A stretch of DNA of 64,000 bases from UBA7672 sp044224605 (GCA_044224605.1 JBGAKC010000005.1:62001-126000), one strand, 5' to 3'; positions 1 through 8,160 are shown, numbered from the stretch's first letter. A program made the numbers and translations. The notes: a model not told the origin generated them from the sequence alone.

Positions 1-408
1 CGCCTCGGCTACGGCATCGCCTCGCTGGAGATGGCGAAGAAGATGGGCATGGTCACGCGCGGCGGCGGCATCAACCATCTCGGCATCGTCGCCGCCATGG
101 CCTCGATCGCCGACAAGGAATTCGTCCCCGCCATGCAGCCGAAGTTCAAGGCCGGCCGCGAGCGTCTCTACAGCGTGGTGAAAGGCCTCGGCCGCAAGAT
201 CGCCTCCAACCCGCAAGCCAGCTTCATCTTCTTCGAGGTCGGCATGCCGAACAAGGAATTCGCCGCGAAGATGATGGCCGAAGGCGTCCGCGTCGTCGGC
301 CGCTCCTGGCCGCAATACGACACCTGGTCCCGCATCTGCGTCGGCGAAGACTGGGAGCTCGACCGCTGCGAGGCCGCCCTCAAGAAGGTGCTCGGCGCCA
401 AGGTCTGA
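1..408 (+). CDS. PLP-dependent aminotransferase, HisC-like, C-terminal part
   Basis: The reading frame is open from base 1 to a TGA at 406-408, so the gene begins before the window and only about 135 C-terminal residues are present. The fragment opens with RLGYGIA, which fits the segment just after the PLP lysine loop in class I/II aminotransferases. It ends with a small domain containing SFIFFEV and a late arginine (SRICVG) that would contact the substrate carboxylate. This matches the histidinol-phosphate aminotransferase branch, but the substrate cannot be fixed from the C-terminus. The first in-frame ATG at 31 is internal to a conserved segment and is not the true start. Confidence 0.8.
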   Translation, partial: RLGYGIASLEMAKKMGMVTRGGGINHLGIVAAMASIADKEFVPAMQPKFKAGRERLYSVVKGLGRKIASNPQASFIFFEVGMPNKEFAAKMMAEGVRVVGRSWPQYDTWSRICVGEDWELDRCEAALKKVLGAKV

Positions 409-547
409 TCGTTTCTCCCCTGGGACTGCAAGGAAGCGGTGGGCCTTGCCTGCCGCTTCCTTGTTTTGGCCTGTTTTCCGGGCCTTTCCGGCCGTGACAG
501 CCCGCCGCTGGCCTTAACGCCCCGGCGGCGCTATACGCCCCCGCGCA

Positions 548-1873
548 ATGTCAGACACCACTCTCACCCAACCCAAGGTCGGCATCGTTTCGCTCGGCTG
601 CCCCAAGGCGCTCGTCGATAGCGAGCGCATCATCACGCGCCTGCGCGCCGAGGGCTACCAGATCGCGCCCGATTACGCCGGCGCCGACCTCGTCCTCGTC
701 AACACCTGCGGCTTCCTCGATTCAGCGCGCGACGAAAGCCTCCAGGCCATCGGCGAAGCCCTCAACGAGAACGGCAAGGTGATCGTCACCGGCTGCCTCG
801 GCGCCGAAGCCAACGTCATCACGGAACGCCACCCCGGCGTCCTCGCCGTCACCGGCCCGCACCAATATGAGCAAGTGCTCGACGCCGTGCACACGCATCT
901 ACCGGCGCCGGATCACCCCTTCGTCTCGCTGGTGCCCGAGAGCGGCATCCGCCTCACGCCGCGCCACTATGCGTATCTCAAGATTTCCGAGGGCTGTAAC
1001 AACCGCTGCTCCTTCTGCATCATTCCGAGCCTGCGCGGCGATCTCGTCTCGCGCCGCATCGACGCTGTCCTTCGCGAAGCCGAACAGCTCGTCAAAGCCG
1101 GCGTCAAGGAACTCCTCGTCATCAGTCAGGACACGTCCGCCTACGGCCTCGACGTGAAATACGCGCCCTACAAATGGCGCGACAGGGAACGGAGCACGCG
1201 CTTCAAGGATCTTTGCGAAGGCCTCGGCGAACTCGGCGTCTGGTCCCGCCTCCACTACGTCTACCCATATCCGCATGTCGACGACGTCATGCCGATGATG
1301 GCCGATGGCCGCATCCTCCCCTATCTCGACATTCCCTTCCAGCATTCCTCGCCGAACGTGCTGAAGGCGATGCGCCGCCCCGCCAACATCGACAAGACCG
1401 CAGACCGCATCGCCAAATGGCGCCGCGAAGTCCCGGACCTCGTCCTGCGCTCCTCCTTCATCGTCGGCTTCCCGGGCGAGACGGAAGAAGACTTCCAGCA
1501 CCTGCTCGACTGGCTGAAAGAAGCGAAAATCCAGCGCGCCGGCTGCTTCAAATACGAGAACGTAACCGGCGCCGCCTCCGCCGCTCTTCCCAACCACGTT
1601 CCGGAAGAGGTGAAGGAAGAACGCTGGCATCGCTTCATGGCCGTGCAGGCCGAAATCGCTGACGCCTACGCGCAAGAACAGATCGGCAAGACCATCGATG
1701 TCCTCATCGACGAAGTCGACGAAGACGGCGCCACCGGCCGCTCGAAGGCCGACGCCCCCGAAATCGACGGCAACGTCTTCATCGACGACATCACCCTGAG
1801 ACCCGGCGACCTGGTCAAAGCCAATGTCACCGAAGGCGAAGGCGTCGACCTCTGGGCCGAAACAGCCCGCTGA
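548..1873 (+). CDS. rimO: Ribosomal protein S12 methylthiotransferase RimO
   Basis: This 441-residue radical-SAM enzyme adds a methylthio group to a conserved aspartate of ribosomal protein S12. An N-terminal UPF0004 domain carries cluster cysteines C18 (SLGCPKALVD), C54 (NTCGF) and C83 (TGCLGAE). The radical-SAM motif is C150-x3-C154-x2-C157 (SEGCNNRCSFC). A TRAM domain closes the protein (about 375-441). Length and order of domains are normal for RimO, and SLGCPKALVDSE separates it from the tRNA enzyme MiaB. It stands alone, with 139 bp upstream. The ATG at 548 places the first cysteine at the usual distance from the N-terminus. Confidence 0.96.
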   Translation: MSDTTLTQPKVGIVSLGCPKALVDSERIITRLRAEGYQIAPDYAGADLVLVNTCGFLDSARDESLQAIGEALNENGKVIVTGCLGAEANVITERHPGVLAVTGPHQYEQVLDAVHTHLPAPDHPFVSLVPESGIRLTPRHYAYLKISEGCNNRCSFCIIPSLRGDLVSRRIDAVLREAEQLVKAGVKELLVISQDTSAYGLDVKYAPYKWRDRERSTRFKDLCEGLGELGVWSRLHYVYPYPHVDDVMPMMADGRILPYLDIPFQHSSPNVLKAMRRPANIDKTADRIAKWRREVPDLVLRSSFIVGFPGETEEDFQHLLDWLKEAKIQRAGCFKYENVTGAASAALPNHVPEEVKEERWHRFMAVQAEIADAYAQEQIGKTIDVLIDEVDEDGATGRSKADAPEIDGNVFIDDITLRPGDLVKANVTEGEGVDLWAETAR

Positions 1874-1931
1874 TCCGAACAGGGAATGTGCGAAACGCCC
1901 CGTGCGAACGGGACACCGCATCCCGCTTGAC

Positions 1932-1969
1932 AACTAAGTTTCTAGTTATAACCTCCTAAAACCTTAGTT
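1932..1969. promoter_or_regulatory. Paired palindromes AACTA-N6-TAGTT before the first GIN gene
   Basis: A perfect copy, AACTA-AGTTTC-TAGTT, lies at 1932-1947. A second copy, TCCTA-AAACCT-TAGTT (8 of 10 arm bases), lies at 1954-1969. Their centres are 22 bp apart, about two helical turns. TTGACA at 1927-1932 and TATAAC at 1947-1952 overlap the first copy but are only 14 bp apart, so the promoter itself is uncertain. The same palindrome lies upstream of blaI at 18331-18394, so BlaI binding is the likely role. That is an inference from sequence. Confidence 0.6.
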
Positions 1970-2012
1970 GCAGAACCGCTCACAACGCCAGCCACCAGAG
2001 GAGACAACTCCC

Positions 2013-2723
2013 ATGCGCCTGCTGCTCGCCTCCGCCATCATCGCCGCGTCCGCCGCCGCGACCTTCATGGTCGTCACCGCCCCTGCCTCCGCCGAGACGC
2101 GCACCTACGCCTTCAGCGGCTTCACGAAGATCGAAGCCAAGGCCGGTTTCCGCATCGAGTTCACCCAGTCGCCTGCCTGGTCCGTCACCGTGGACAGCAA
2201 GTACGACAACCTCGACAAGATCATCGTTGAGAAAGTCGGCGACACGCTCCGCATTTCGCGGCCCTCGAACACGAGTATCCAGCATCATGTTGAAGATGTC
2301 GTGCGTATCTCGGCGCCGGACATCGACGCACTGAAGCTCGATGCGGCGATCACCTTCACCACGCCTGCGCTCAACGTCGACAGCCTTGCGATCGACGCCA
2401 ACGCCGCCGTGAAGATCGAGATCCCCAATCTCAAGGCGAACACACTCACCATCGACGCTGACGCCGCCACGACGATCACGCTTGCAGGCTCGTGCTCAAA
2501 ACTGAACCTGCAAACTGGCTCCGCCACCACCGTAAAGGCCGACGCCCTCAAGTGCCGCGAGACGGACATAAGGGCTGGCACGGCTTCCACCGTGCGCGCC
2601 TTCGCCTCCGACAAGGCGGTAGCTCGCGCCGGCATGGCTTCGCATGTCCTCATCAGCGGCAAACCGCACGACTTCCAGGAGAGCCACGAGAAATACGGCT
2701 CGACGGTCGCGCTCGCGGATTGA
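2013..2723 (+). CDS. Secreted GIN-domain (DUF2807) protein 1
   Basis: This 236-residue secreted protein has the head GIN domain (DUF2807), a right-handed beta-helix-like fold of unknown function that is common in exported envelope proteins. The start at ATG 2013 follows a GAGGAGA ribosome site and gives a clean signal peptide ending near APASAE; the frame extends upstream to a TTG at 1968, which is inside the operator. Mature sequence begins with ETRTYAFSGFTKIEAKAGF, the conserved strand also found in the next two genes. No catalytic residues are evident. It is preceded by two AACTA-N6-TAGTT palindromes, so it probably belongs to a BlaI-type regulon. Confidence 0.82.
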   Translation: MRLLLASAIIAASAAATFMVVTAPASAETRTYAFSGFTKIEAKAGFRIEFTQSPAWSVTVDSKYDNLDKIIVEKVGDTLRISRPSNTSIQHHVEDVVRISAPDIDALKLDAAITFTTPALNVDSLAIDANAAVKIEIPNLKANTLTIDADAATTITLAGSCSKLNLQTGSATTVKADALKCRETDIRAGTASTVRAFASDKAVARAGMASHVLISGKPHDFQESHEKYGSTVALAD

Positions 2724-2858
2724 ACGCCCAGCCCGACGCCGCGTGCTGCCTGACCGCTCGACGCGGCGGCCTGGGATGGAAGAACCGGCGGCGAAAGGCC
2801 CCGTGCCGACCGCCGCCGGTTCGCATTGTCCCAGCGGATTCCCGGATTCTTTCTTATT

Positions 2859-2887
2859 GTTATTCGATAATAACTAAGCTACTAATC
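2859..2887. promoter_or_regulatory. AT-rich promoter region with inverted repeat and third AACTA-N6-TAGTT-like site
   Basis: The AT-rich block upstream of the second GIN gene holds a perfect 6-bp inverted repeat, GTTATT-CGAT-AATAAC (2859-2874). It overlaps a BlaI-type palindrome AACTA-AGCTAC-TAATC (2872-2887, 8 of 10 arm bases matching). The local base composition is far more AT-rich than the surroundings, as expected of a promoter. The gene starts about 90 bp further on. Confidence 0.5.
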
Positions 2888-2976
2888 ATCCAACGGACGC
2901 CTTGGGTCAGAGGCGCAACATGCCCGGCGCAGACGCTGTCCGTCCAAGAAGACGAACACAAAAAAGGGCAATCCTG

Positions 2977-3636
2977 ATGCGCCACGCACTCCTCATCGTC
3001 ATTCCATCTCTCGCAGCTCTCGCCTCCTCCGCCTGCGTCGTCGGCGGCGGCGCCAGCGGCGCGCCTTACGCCGAGAGCCAGCGTCACACCTACACCGGTT
3101 TCGAGAAGGTCGACGTCTCTGCCGGCGTCGAAGTCATCGCCTCGCAGGGGCCCTTCGATGTGAAGGCTGAAACGACCAGCGGCGGCAATTTCGACAATCT
3201 CATCGTCGAGGCCCGCGGCAACACGCTGTACGTCAGCCGCAAGTCCACGATGTTCAGCTGGGGTGGTCCGCACTATCGCGTCATCGTCTCCGCGCCGAAC
3301 TATTCCAGCTTCGGCGTCTCCTCCGGCGCCAGCCTCGAATCCGGCGCGCTCCAGCTCGCCAACCTCGAAGTCGATGTCTCCTCCGGAGGCCATCTCCAGC
3401 TCGTCGGCGCCTGCGCCTCGCTCGACGCGTCCGTTTCCTCAGGCGGCCACTTCAGCGGCGAAGGCCTGAAATGCGAAACTGCGGAAGTGAATGCGTCCTC
3501 CGGCGGCCACGCCGACGCCTTCGCCACGCGCACCGCCGAAGGCAACGCCTCGTCCGGCGCCCACGTCACGTTCTACGGTAACCCCGCTCAGATCCAGAAG
3601 GATTCCTCGAGCGGCGGTTCGATCGACGCGCGCTAG
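2977..3636 (+). CDS. Secreted GIN-domain (DUF2807) protein 2, probable lipoprotein
   Basis: A 219-residue export-directed protein with a GIN/DUF2807 domain. The start at ATG 2977 (after an AAAAAGGGCA stretch) gives a signal peptide ending LASSAC, a weak lipobox, so lipidation is possible but not certain. The body contains short repeated strands with SSGG or SSGA turns, such as VSSGASLES, VSSGGHLQL and ASSGGHADA, as expected of a solenoid. It is 253 bp after the first GIN gene with its own promoter-like region, and 16 bp before the third, with which it is probably co-transcribed. Its function is not known beyond an envelope location. Confidence 0.82.
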   Translation: MRHALLIVIPSLAALASSACVVGGGASGAPYAESQRHTYTGFEKVDVSAGVEVIASQGPFDVKAETTSGGNFDNLIVEARGNTLYVSRKSTMFSWGGPHYRVIVSAPNYSSFGVSSGASLESGALQLANLEVDVSSGGHLQLVGACASLDASVSSGGHFSGEGLKCETAEVNASSGGHADAFATRTAEGNASSGAHVTFYGNPAQIQKDSSSGGSIDAR

Positions 3637-3652
3637 GCCGGAGCACACTCAC

Positions 3653-4366
3653 ATGAACACGATCCGCCTGATCGCTCCTGCGATCCTCGCACTGCCGCTC
3701 GTCATGACCAGCGGCTGCATGGTCATCAGCTCGAAGACCGAGACGCGCACCTACCCGCACGCCGGCTTCGACAGCATCAATGCCTCCTCTGGCATCAACG
3801 TCGTACTGGCCCAAGGCCCGTTCTCGGTCATCGCCGAGGCGCCGGAGGGCAAGCTCGACAGGATCCGCATCGAGCAGAACGGCGCGGAATTGCGGCTCAG
3901 CCGCGAGCCGGAGCTCTCGTTCGGCTATTCTGGCCGCTATCTCGTCACCGTCGCCGCGCCGTCGATCAGCAAGATCGACGTCTCCGGCGGCGGCGATCTC
4001 GACGCCTCGGGCCTCACCGCCGACACACTCGACCTCAAGGCCTCGGGCGGCGGCGACATGCGGCTCACCGGCCTCAAGATCGGCGCCCTCACCGCGTCCA
4101 CCTCGGGCGGCGGCGACATCGATGCTGCAGGCAGCTGCACCTCCGCCACGCTCGACGCCTCGGGCGGCGGCGACTTCAGCGGCCGCAATCTCGATTGCGC
4201 ATTCGCCAGCGTCGTTGCTGCGGGCGGCGGCGATGTCGATATCCGCGTCCGCGACAGCGCCTCGGGCAAGGCCACCGCAGGCGGCGACATCCGCTTCTTC
4301 GGCAACCCGGCGACGTTCAACAAGGACGAGTCGACCGGCGGCGACATAACTTTGGAAGCGCCCTGA
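3653..4366 (+). CDS. Secreted GIN-domain (DUF2807) protein 3, probable lipoprotein
   Basis: A 237-residue exported protein with a GIN/DUF2807 domain. ATG 3653 follows the preceding stop by 16 bp and gives a signal peptide ending MTSGC, a lipobox-like site. The second half is a regular solenoid of about seven turns, each marked by SGGGD or AGGGD followed by a hydrophobic strand (SGGGDLDASGL, SGGGDMRLTGL, SGGGDIDAAG). This is the most regular of the three paralogues, and the DNA shows a matching periodic tcgggcggcggcga pattern. The longer open frame back to 3491 overlaps the previous gene and is not needed. Role unknown; regulation is presumably shared with the second GIN gene. Confidence 0.83.
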   Translation: MNTIRLIAPAILALPLVMTSGCMVISSKTETRTYPHAGFDSINASSGINVVLAQGPFSVIAEAPEGKLDRIRIEQNGAELRLSREPELSFGYSGRYLVTVAAPSISKIDVSGGGDLDASGLTADTLDLKASGGGDMRLTGLKIGALTASTSGGGDIDAAGSCTSATLDASGGGDFSGRNLDCAFASVVAAGGGDVDIRVRDSASGKATAGGDIRFFGNPATFNKDESTGGDITLEAP

Positions 4367-4401
4367 AAAAGCTCATCCCGCTCCAAGGGACGGAGCGGGA
4401 T
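4366..4401 (-). terminator. Terminator for the leftward lipoprotein gene, probably bidirectional
   Basis: A perfect 10-bp stem, ATCCCGCTCC (4375-4384) with GGAGCGGGAT (4392-4401), and a 7-nt loop. Read leftwards it is followed by a T tract (the A run at 4366-4370). It sits between the convergent third GIN gene and the lipoprotein gene, so it can end both transcripts. Confidence 0.65.
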
Positions 4402-4485
4402 CCAGGGCGCCGTTGATGCGGCAAGGCTGGGTGTCCCCGGGTCCCGGCACGCTACCGGGACGAGCAGGTCAGAACCTGTCGGCTT

Positions 4486-4863
4486 CTAGCGTCCGACTGG
4501 GTTCATGATCATGATCCGCGCATCGCGAGGGATGCCGAGTTCGGCGAACGACCACGTCATGCTGCGGCCCTCGGGCATCAGCGCCTTGCAGTTGTCTTCG
4601 CGTGTCCTGCGGAAGCCGACATTGAAGCGCCCCTCGCCGCGGTCGCGCACCACGGGTCGGAAATCTTCCTTGTTGGTGCAGCCATTGGAGTGCGCCGTGA
4701 TGGTGATTTCCGGTCCGCGCGCACTGACATCAGCGCCGAGCACGTAGCCGAAGTCGCCACCCCAGTCCCAGCCCGTGTCGTGGACATCCGCGTCCACCAC
4801 CACACACCCGCCCAGCGCCAGGCTGGCCACGCCAGCCGCGGTGAGGCTCGCAAGTCTCTTCAT
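4486..4863 (-). CDS. Small lipoprotein of unknown function
   Basis: This 125-residue protein has a short signal peptide ending in a good lipobox, LALGGC, so it is probably anchored in the envelope. The mature part has two further cysteines (SNGCTNKEDF and EDNCKALM), which could form a disulfide, and ends with ARIMIMNPVGR. I recognise no domain. It lies downstream of the LuxR-type gene on the same strand, separated by 84 bp that contain a perfect inverted repeat, so it may have its own promoter. A strong hairpin with a T tract follows it. Confidence 0.72.
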   Translation of the reverse strand: MKRLASLTAAGVASLALGGCVVVDADVHDTGWDWGGDFGYVLGADVSARGPEITITAHSNGCTNKEDFRPVVRDRGEGRFNVGFRRTREDNCKALMPEGRSMTWSFAELGIPRDARIMIMNPVGR

Positions 4864-4895
4864 GTCCGACCCCTTGTTGATCCAGTACGCTGACT

Positions 4896-4910
4896 TATCG
4901 ATATTCGATA
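4896..4910. promoter_or_regulatory. Perfect inverted repeat upstream of the lipoprotein gene
   Basis: TATCGA (4896-4901) and TCGATA (4905-4910) are separated by TAT. The site lies in an AT-rich patch 33 bp before the lipoprotein start, the right place for an operator. The binding factor is unknown; the LuxR-type protein encoded just upstream is the obvious candidate, by position only. Confidence 0.45.
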
Positions 4911-4947
4911 TGAACGTGCGATGAACGAGGGATTTAGTTGGGATGCT

Positions 4948-6054
4948 CTACACCTTCAGCCGCGCGATGATCCGCACGAGATCGACCTGCCGGTTGATGT
5001 CCATCTTCCGGAAGATGTTCTTCACCTGCATCCGCACCGTGGAAGCGGCGACATTCCGGCGTGCGGCGATGTCGGGTATCTCGACGCCGTCCGCGATCAT
5101 CGAGGCGACTTCCGCCTCCGCCGGCGACAGGTCGAACAGATCACACAGCGCAATCTGCGTGCCCGCTTCCCGCCGTCCGAGATCGGACAGGATCAGCAGC
5201 AGTCGGGCCCCTGGAATCTCGTCGAGCCCCACGCCGGCAATACGTCTCGCGTTGATCAGAACCGGGCGGCGACGTCCCTGGCCGCGGATGAGCACGCTTT
5301 TCTGCGGGATCACGCCAAAGCGCGATCGGGCGGCTGTCGCCAGCCCGGCAAGGCAGGCGGCGTCATCCGGGGCTGCGCCCCAGAGCACGCCATTGCGCAC
5401 GCCGAAGTCGGTGTCGAACAACTGCTCCGCCGCCGGCGTCACCGCGCTGACGCGTCCCTCGTGATCGAGCACAACGGCGGAAGCCCCGCTGCTCGCCAAA
5501 CCTTCGAGTATTCCGTTGGCGCGCGACTGCTGCAGCCGCGCCGCCATCGCCGCGACCTGCATAGCAGACCGCGCAATCCGCACGAAGCCATCAGCCTCGG
5601 CGCCCTGGATCACGCCCTTGTTCTCGCCACGTGAGGCCGAGCAGAACCATTCCTCACCACCGAAGTTGAAGCGGATGCCCGCATAGTGCGCCATGCGCCG
5701 CGGGCGATAGAGTTCGTTGTAGACCGCAGACCGCGTCCGCTCCTCTTCGCTGACAGCAAGATGATCGAGATAGAGCGTGTTGAGCGGATGGCGCTGCTCG
5801 GTGCGCGCCCGGTAGTCGACCTCCGACCAGCCGCCGCTGAAATAGGCCGCCACGCCGTCTTTCTGCTCGTCCGAGGCGATGAAGGCCGGACGGCTCAGGT
5901 CAGCGGCAACCAGGCAGAAATAGTCGAAGCCCAGCAGCCGGCCTGCAGCTTCCATGGATTGTGCGAGCCGTTCCGGCTGGAAGAAGCACTCTTCCAGAAA
6001 CGACTCCGCCACTGCGACAGGCAAGCCACTCTCCCAAGCATACGCCGGTCCCAA
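4948..6054 (-). CDS. LuxR-family transcriptional regulator
   Basis: A 368-residue DNA-binding regulator. The C-terminal 65 residues form a LuxR-type helix-turn-helix: LSPAEAEVASMIADG, then a recognition helix around VAASTVRMQVKNIFRKM. The middle (about 190-290) looks like a PAS-type sensor (VVLDHEGRVSAVTPAAEQLF). The N-terminal 180 residues match no sensor domain I can name and include a segment rich in Tyr, Arg and Phe. The open frame begins with TTG at 6054, with no convincing ribosome site; a GTG at 6012 is an alternative, so the start is uncertain. The target may be the lipoprotein gene downstream. Confidence 0.83.
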   Translation of the reverse strand: MGPAYAWESGLPVAVAESFLEECFFQPERLAQSMEAAGRLLGFDYFCLVAADLSRPAFIASDEQKDGVAAYFSGGWSEVDYRARTEQRHPLNTLYLDHLAVSEEERTRSAVYNELYRPRRMAHYAGIRFNFGGEEWFCSASRGENKGVIQGAEADGFVRIARSAMQVAAMAARLQQSRANGILEGLASSGASAVVLDHEGRVSAVTPAAEQLFDTDFGVRNGVLWGAAPDDAACLAGLATAARSRFGVIPQKSVLIRGQGRRRPVLINARRIAGVGLDEIPGARLLLILSDLGRREAGTQIALCDLFDLSPAEAEVASMIADGVEIPDIAARRNVAASTVRMQVKNIFRKMDINRQVDLVRIIARLKV

Positions 6055-6445
6055 TTCCCCAAGTCAGCATAGGTGGGGGCCAGCGCCTGCTTCAAGCCAC
6101 GGCGGTAACGCAGCGTCTTACGCATGCGGCAAGTCGCCGCCCTATCGGGTTACCCCCGAAAGACGGCCCGGACTGCAATGTTTGAGCAGTTGCGCACATC
6201 CAAAAATTCTCGGATACGAGAATTTCCAAGGCCTGTCCCCCCAACCCAGGGCCGAGGATGGAGGGGCGCCGGGCAACCGGCGCCCCGACACATTTTTTGC
6301 GGTCCGCAGTCCCCACAGACAGATCCCGCAAACGTCGACGGGTTGGCCCGTCCCCACAACGTTAGCCCCTCTTGAATACCGCCGGGGCTCACCTCGCGGC
6401 CATTCCCCATTTTGGGTATAGCGCACCGGGCAATTCGCATCAGCG
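6055..6445. other. Gene-free, strongly structured region; candidate small RNA
   Basis: These 391 bases between two leftward genes hold no convincing protein; the short overlapping frames on both strands lack family resemblance. Three perfect hairpins stand out: AAATTCTCG-GATA-CGAGAATTT (6204-6225), a GCAA-loop stem followed by a T tract (6263-6298), and GACGGG-TTGG-CCCGTC (6337-6352), extended by an outer AACGT/ACGTT pair (6331-6335 with 6359-6363). A rightward terminator without a rightward gene upstream suggests a small RNA ending near 6298. I could not match the sequence to tmRNA, RNase P RNA, SRP RNA or 6S RNA. Confidence 0.5.
6263..6298 (+). terminator. Rho-independent terminator with GCAA tetraloop
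   Basis: GGGGCGCCGG (6263-6272) pairs perfectly with CCGGCGCCCC (6277-6286) across a GCAA loop. Six T residues follow at 6293-6298. The orientation is rightward although both flanking genes run leftward, which is the main argument for an unannotated transcript here. Confidence 0.7.
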
Positions 6446-7282
6446 TCAGTCGATCTGATACTGATCGGGCCGGTAACCCGGGTCGGGATATTCCGGCTTC
6501 ATGTCTTCCAGCGCTCCGCGGATCAGGCGGGCCGCGATGGCGTCACGCCGCGAGCGGCTGTCCGCGGGGATCACATGCCATGGCGCCCATGGCGTCGAGC
6601 AGCGCTGCAACATCGTCTCGTAAGCTGCCTGATATTCGTTCCACAGCTTGCGGTCCTCGAGGTCGGACGGATTGAACTTCCAGCGCTTGGCCGGAACCTC
6701 AAGCCGCTCGCGCAGGCGTTCGCCCTGCTCCTCCTTCGAGATGTGCAGCATCAGCTTGAGGATGCGCGTGCCGTTTTCGGCAAGCGTCTTCTCGAACTGG
6801 TTGATCTGTTCGTAGCGCTTCTCGACCTGCTTGGGCGGAGCAAGATTTCGCACCTTCACCACCAGCACGTCCTCGTATTGCGAGCGGTTGAAGACAGTGA
6901 TGTGCCCCTTGCGCGGCGCCACCTGATGGATGCGCCAGAGATAGTCGTGCTCCAACTCGATCTCCGTCGGCCTGCCGAAGGCATGGACGTGCACCCCCAA
7001 CGGGCTCGTGTACTTGAAGCATTCCTTGGTCGTGCCGTCCTTGCCGGCCGTATCGATGCCCTGCATCACCACCAGCAACGCGCCGCTCCTGCTTGCGAAC
7101 ATCGCGTCCTGCAGGTCGTTGATCGCCATGGCGTCGGCTTCGAGCGACCCCTTCGCATCCTTCTTGCTCTCGAACAGCTTGTCGCCGCGTGTCGGCCGGT
7201 CCTTCAGCACGAACGCCTTCTTGTCCTTCGGATCGACCAGTGTCTCCTCGAGGACGTGCTTGATGCTGGGCTGATCGGACAT
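6446..7282 (-). CDS. PPK2-family polyphosphate kinase
   Basis: A 278-residue cytoplasmic enzyme of the PPK2 family, which uses polyphosphate to phosphorylate nucleotides (AMP or ADP type). The Walker A motif GIDTAGKDGT is at about 75-84, with the lid and Walker B-like segment FNRSQYEDV at about 131-139. Size fits a single-domain PPK2. The open frame starts at 7297, but ATG 7282 follows AAGGAG at good spacing and is preferred. Whether it makes ADP, ATP or GTP cannot be decided from the sequence. It lies downstream of rpsD, with a terminator hairpin between them. Confidence 0.92.
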   Translation of the reverse strand: MSDQPSIKHVLEETLVDPKDKKAFVLKDRPTRGDKLFESKKDAKGSLEADAMAINDLQDAMFASRSGALLVVMQGIDTAGKDGTTKECFKYTSPLGVHVHAFGRPTEIELEHDYLWRIHQVAPRKGHITVFNRSQYEDVLVVKVRNLAPPKQVEKRYEQINQFEKTLAENGTRILKLMLHISKEEQGERLRERLEVPAKRWKFNPSDLEDRKLWNEYQAAYETMLQRCSTPWAPWHVIPADSRSRRDAIAARLIRGALEDMKPEYPDPGYRPDQYQID

Positions 7283-7353
7283 GCGCGCTCCTTGCATTGC
7301 GAACGGAGCCTAGCGCGCGCCCGCCGTTCCGTCTCGGCATTCGCCCCAAAAGC

Positions 7354-7385
7354 GAAAGGGCGGCACGTTTCCGGGCCGCCCTTTC
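7354..7385 (-). terminator. Terminator of rpsD
   Basis: GAAAGGGCGGC (7354-7364) pairs perfectly with GCCGCCCTTTC (7375-7385), an 11-bp stem. In the leftward direction it is followed by a short T run (GCTTTTGGGG). It lies 21 bp past the rpsD stop. Confidence 0.7.
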
Positions 7386-7406
7386 CAGTGTTCGATGTGG
7401 CGCGTC

Positions 7407-8024
7407 TTACGACGAGTAGTATTCGACCACGAGGTTCGGTTCCATACGGGCCGCGTAGGGGATGTCGCCAAGCGCAGGCAAACGCACGAACTTGGCCGTG
7501 CCAGCCTTCTGGTCGACTTCAACGTATTCCGGCACATCGCGTTCGGCCGAGCCCATGGCTTCGATCACGAGGGCCATATTGCGCGACTTTTCCTTGACCT
7601 GGATGACGTCGCCCGGCCTCACGAGCATGGAGGCGATGTTCGCTTTCTTGCCGTTCAGCGTGACGTGGCCGTGGTTCACGAACTGGCGGGCCGCGAAGAT
7701 CGTCGGCACGAATTTGGCGCGATAGACAACCGTGTCGAGCCGCGACTCGAGAAGACCGACCAGCAGCTCGGCGGTGTTGCCGGTGCGGCGCGAGGCTTCT
7801 TCATAGGTCTTGCGGAACTGCTTCTCGGTGATGTCGCCGTAGAACCCCTTGAGCTTCTGCTTGGCCATCAGCTGCAGGCCGAAGTCCGACGGCTTGTTCG
7901 AACGGCGGGCGCCGTGCTGGCCGGGGCGGGACTGGCGCTTGTTGATCGGGGATTTCGGACGACCCCAGACGTTTTCACCAACGCGGCGGTCGAGTTTGTA
8001 CTTGGCGTTATTGCGCCTGGACAT
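7407..8024 (-). CDS. rpsD: 30S ribosomal protein S4
   Basis: A 205-residue primary 16S rRNA-binding protein of the small subunit. The N-terminal part matches bacterial S4 (MSRRNNAKYKLDRR, RPGQHG). The S4 RNA-binding domain is visible around ESRLDTVVYRAKFVPTIFAARQFVNHGHV, and the C-terminus ends in EPNLVVEYYS as usual. Start at ATG 8024 after GAGG; the longer open frame to 8063 adds a charged non-conserved tail. It is a single-gene unit here, not part of a ribosomal protein operon, which is common in alphaproteobacteria. Confidence 0.98.
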   Translation of the reverse strand: MSRRNNAKYKLDRRVGENVWGRPKSPINKRQSRPGQHGARRSNKPSDFGLQLMAKQKLKGFYGDITEKQFRKTYEEASRRTGNTAELLVGLLESRLDTVVYRAKFVPTIFAARQFVNHGHVTLNGKKANIASMLVRPGDVIQVKEKSRNMALVIEAMGSAERDVPEYVEVDQKAGTAKFVRLPALGDIPYAARMEPNLVVEYYSS

Positions 8025-8160
8025 GGTAGCCTCTTCTTTGATGCGCTCCGGCGGGACCCTCATGGCCCTCGCGATTTCAACGGCGGCGACGCATCACCCG
8101 TAATTTCCGGGCCCCGGAAGGACAAAGCCTTTCGGGCGCGGAAGCGGGCAAGAACAGGAT

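Noticed and set aside
899..1933. Long minus-strand frame opposite rimO, and similar long frames opposite icd, alaS, ilvD, gltD and gltB
   Set aside because: They are shadows of real genes in GC-rich DNA and show biased composition without domains.
6055..6445. tmRNA, RNase P RNA or SRP RNA in the structured gap
   Set aside because: None of the conserved sequence cores of these RNAs could be found on either strand; the hairpins alone do not support them.
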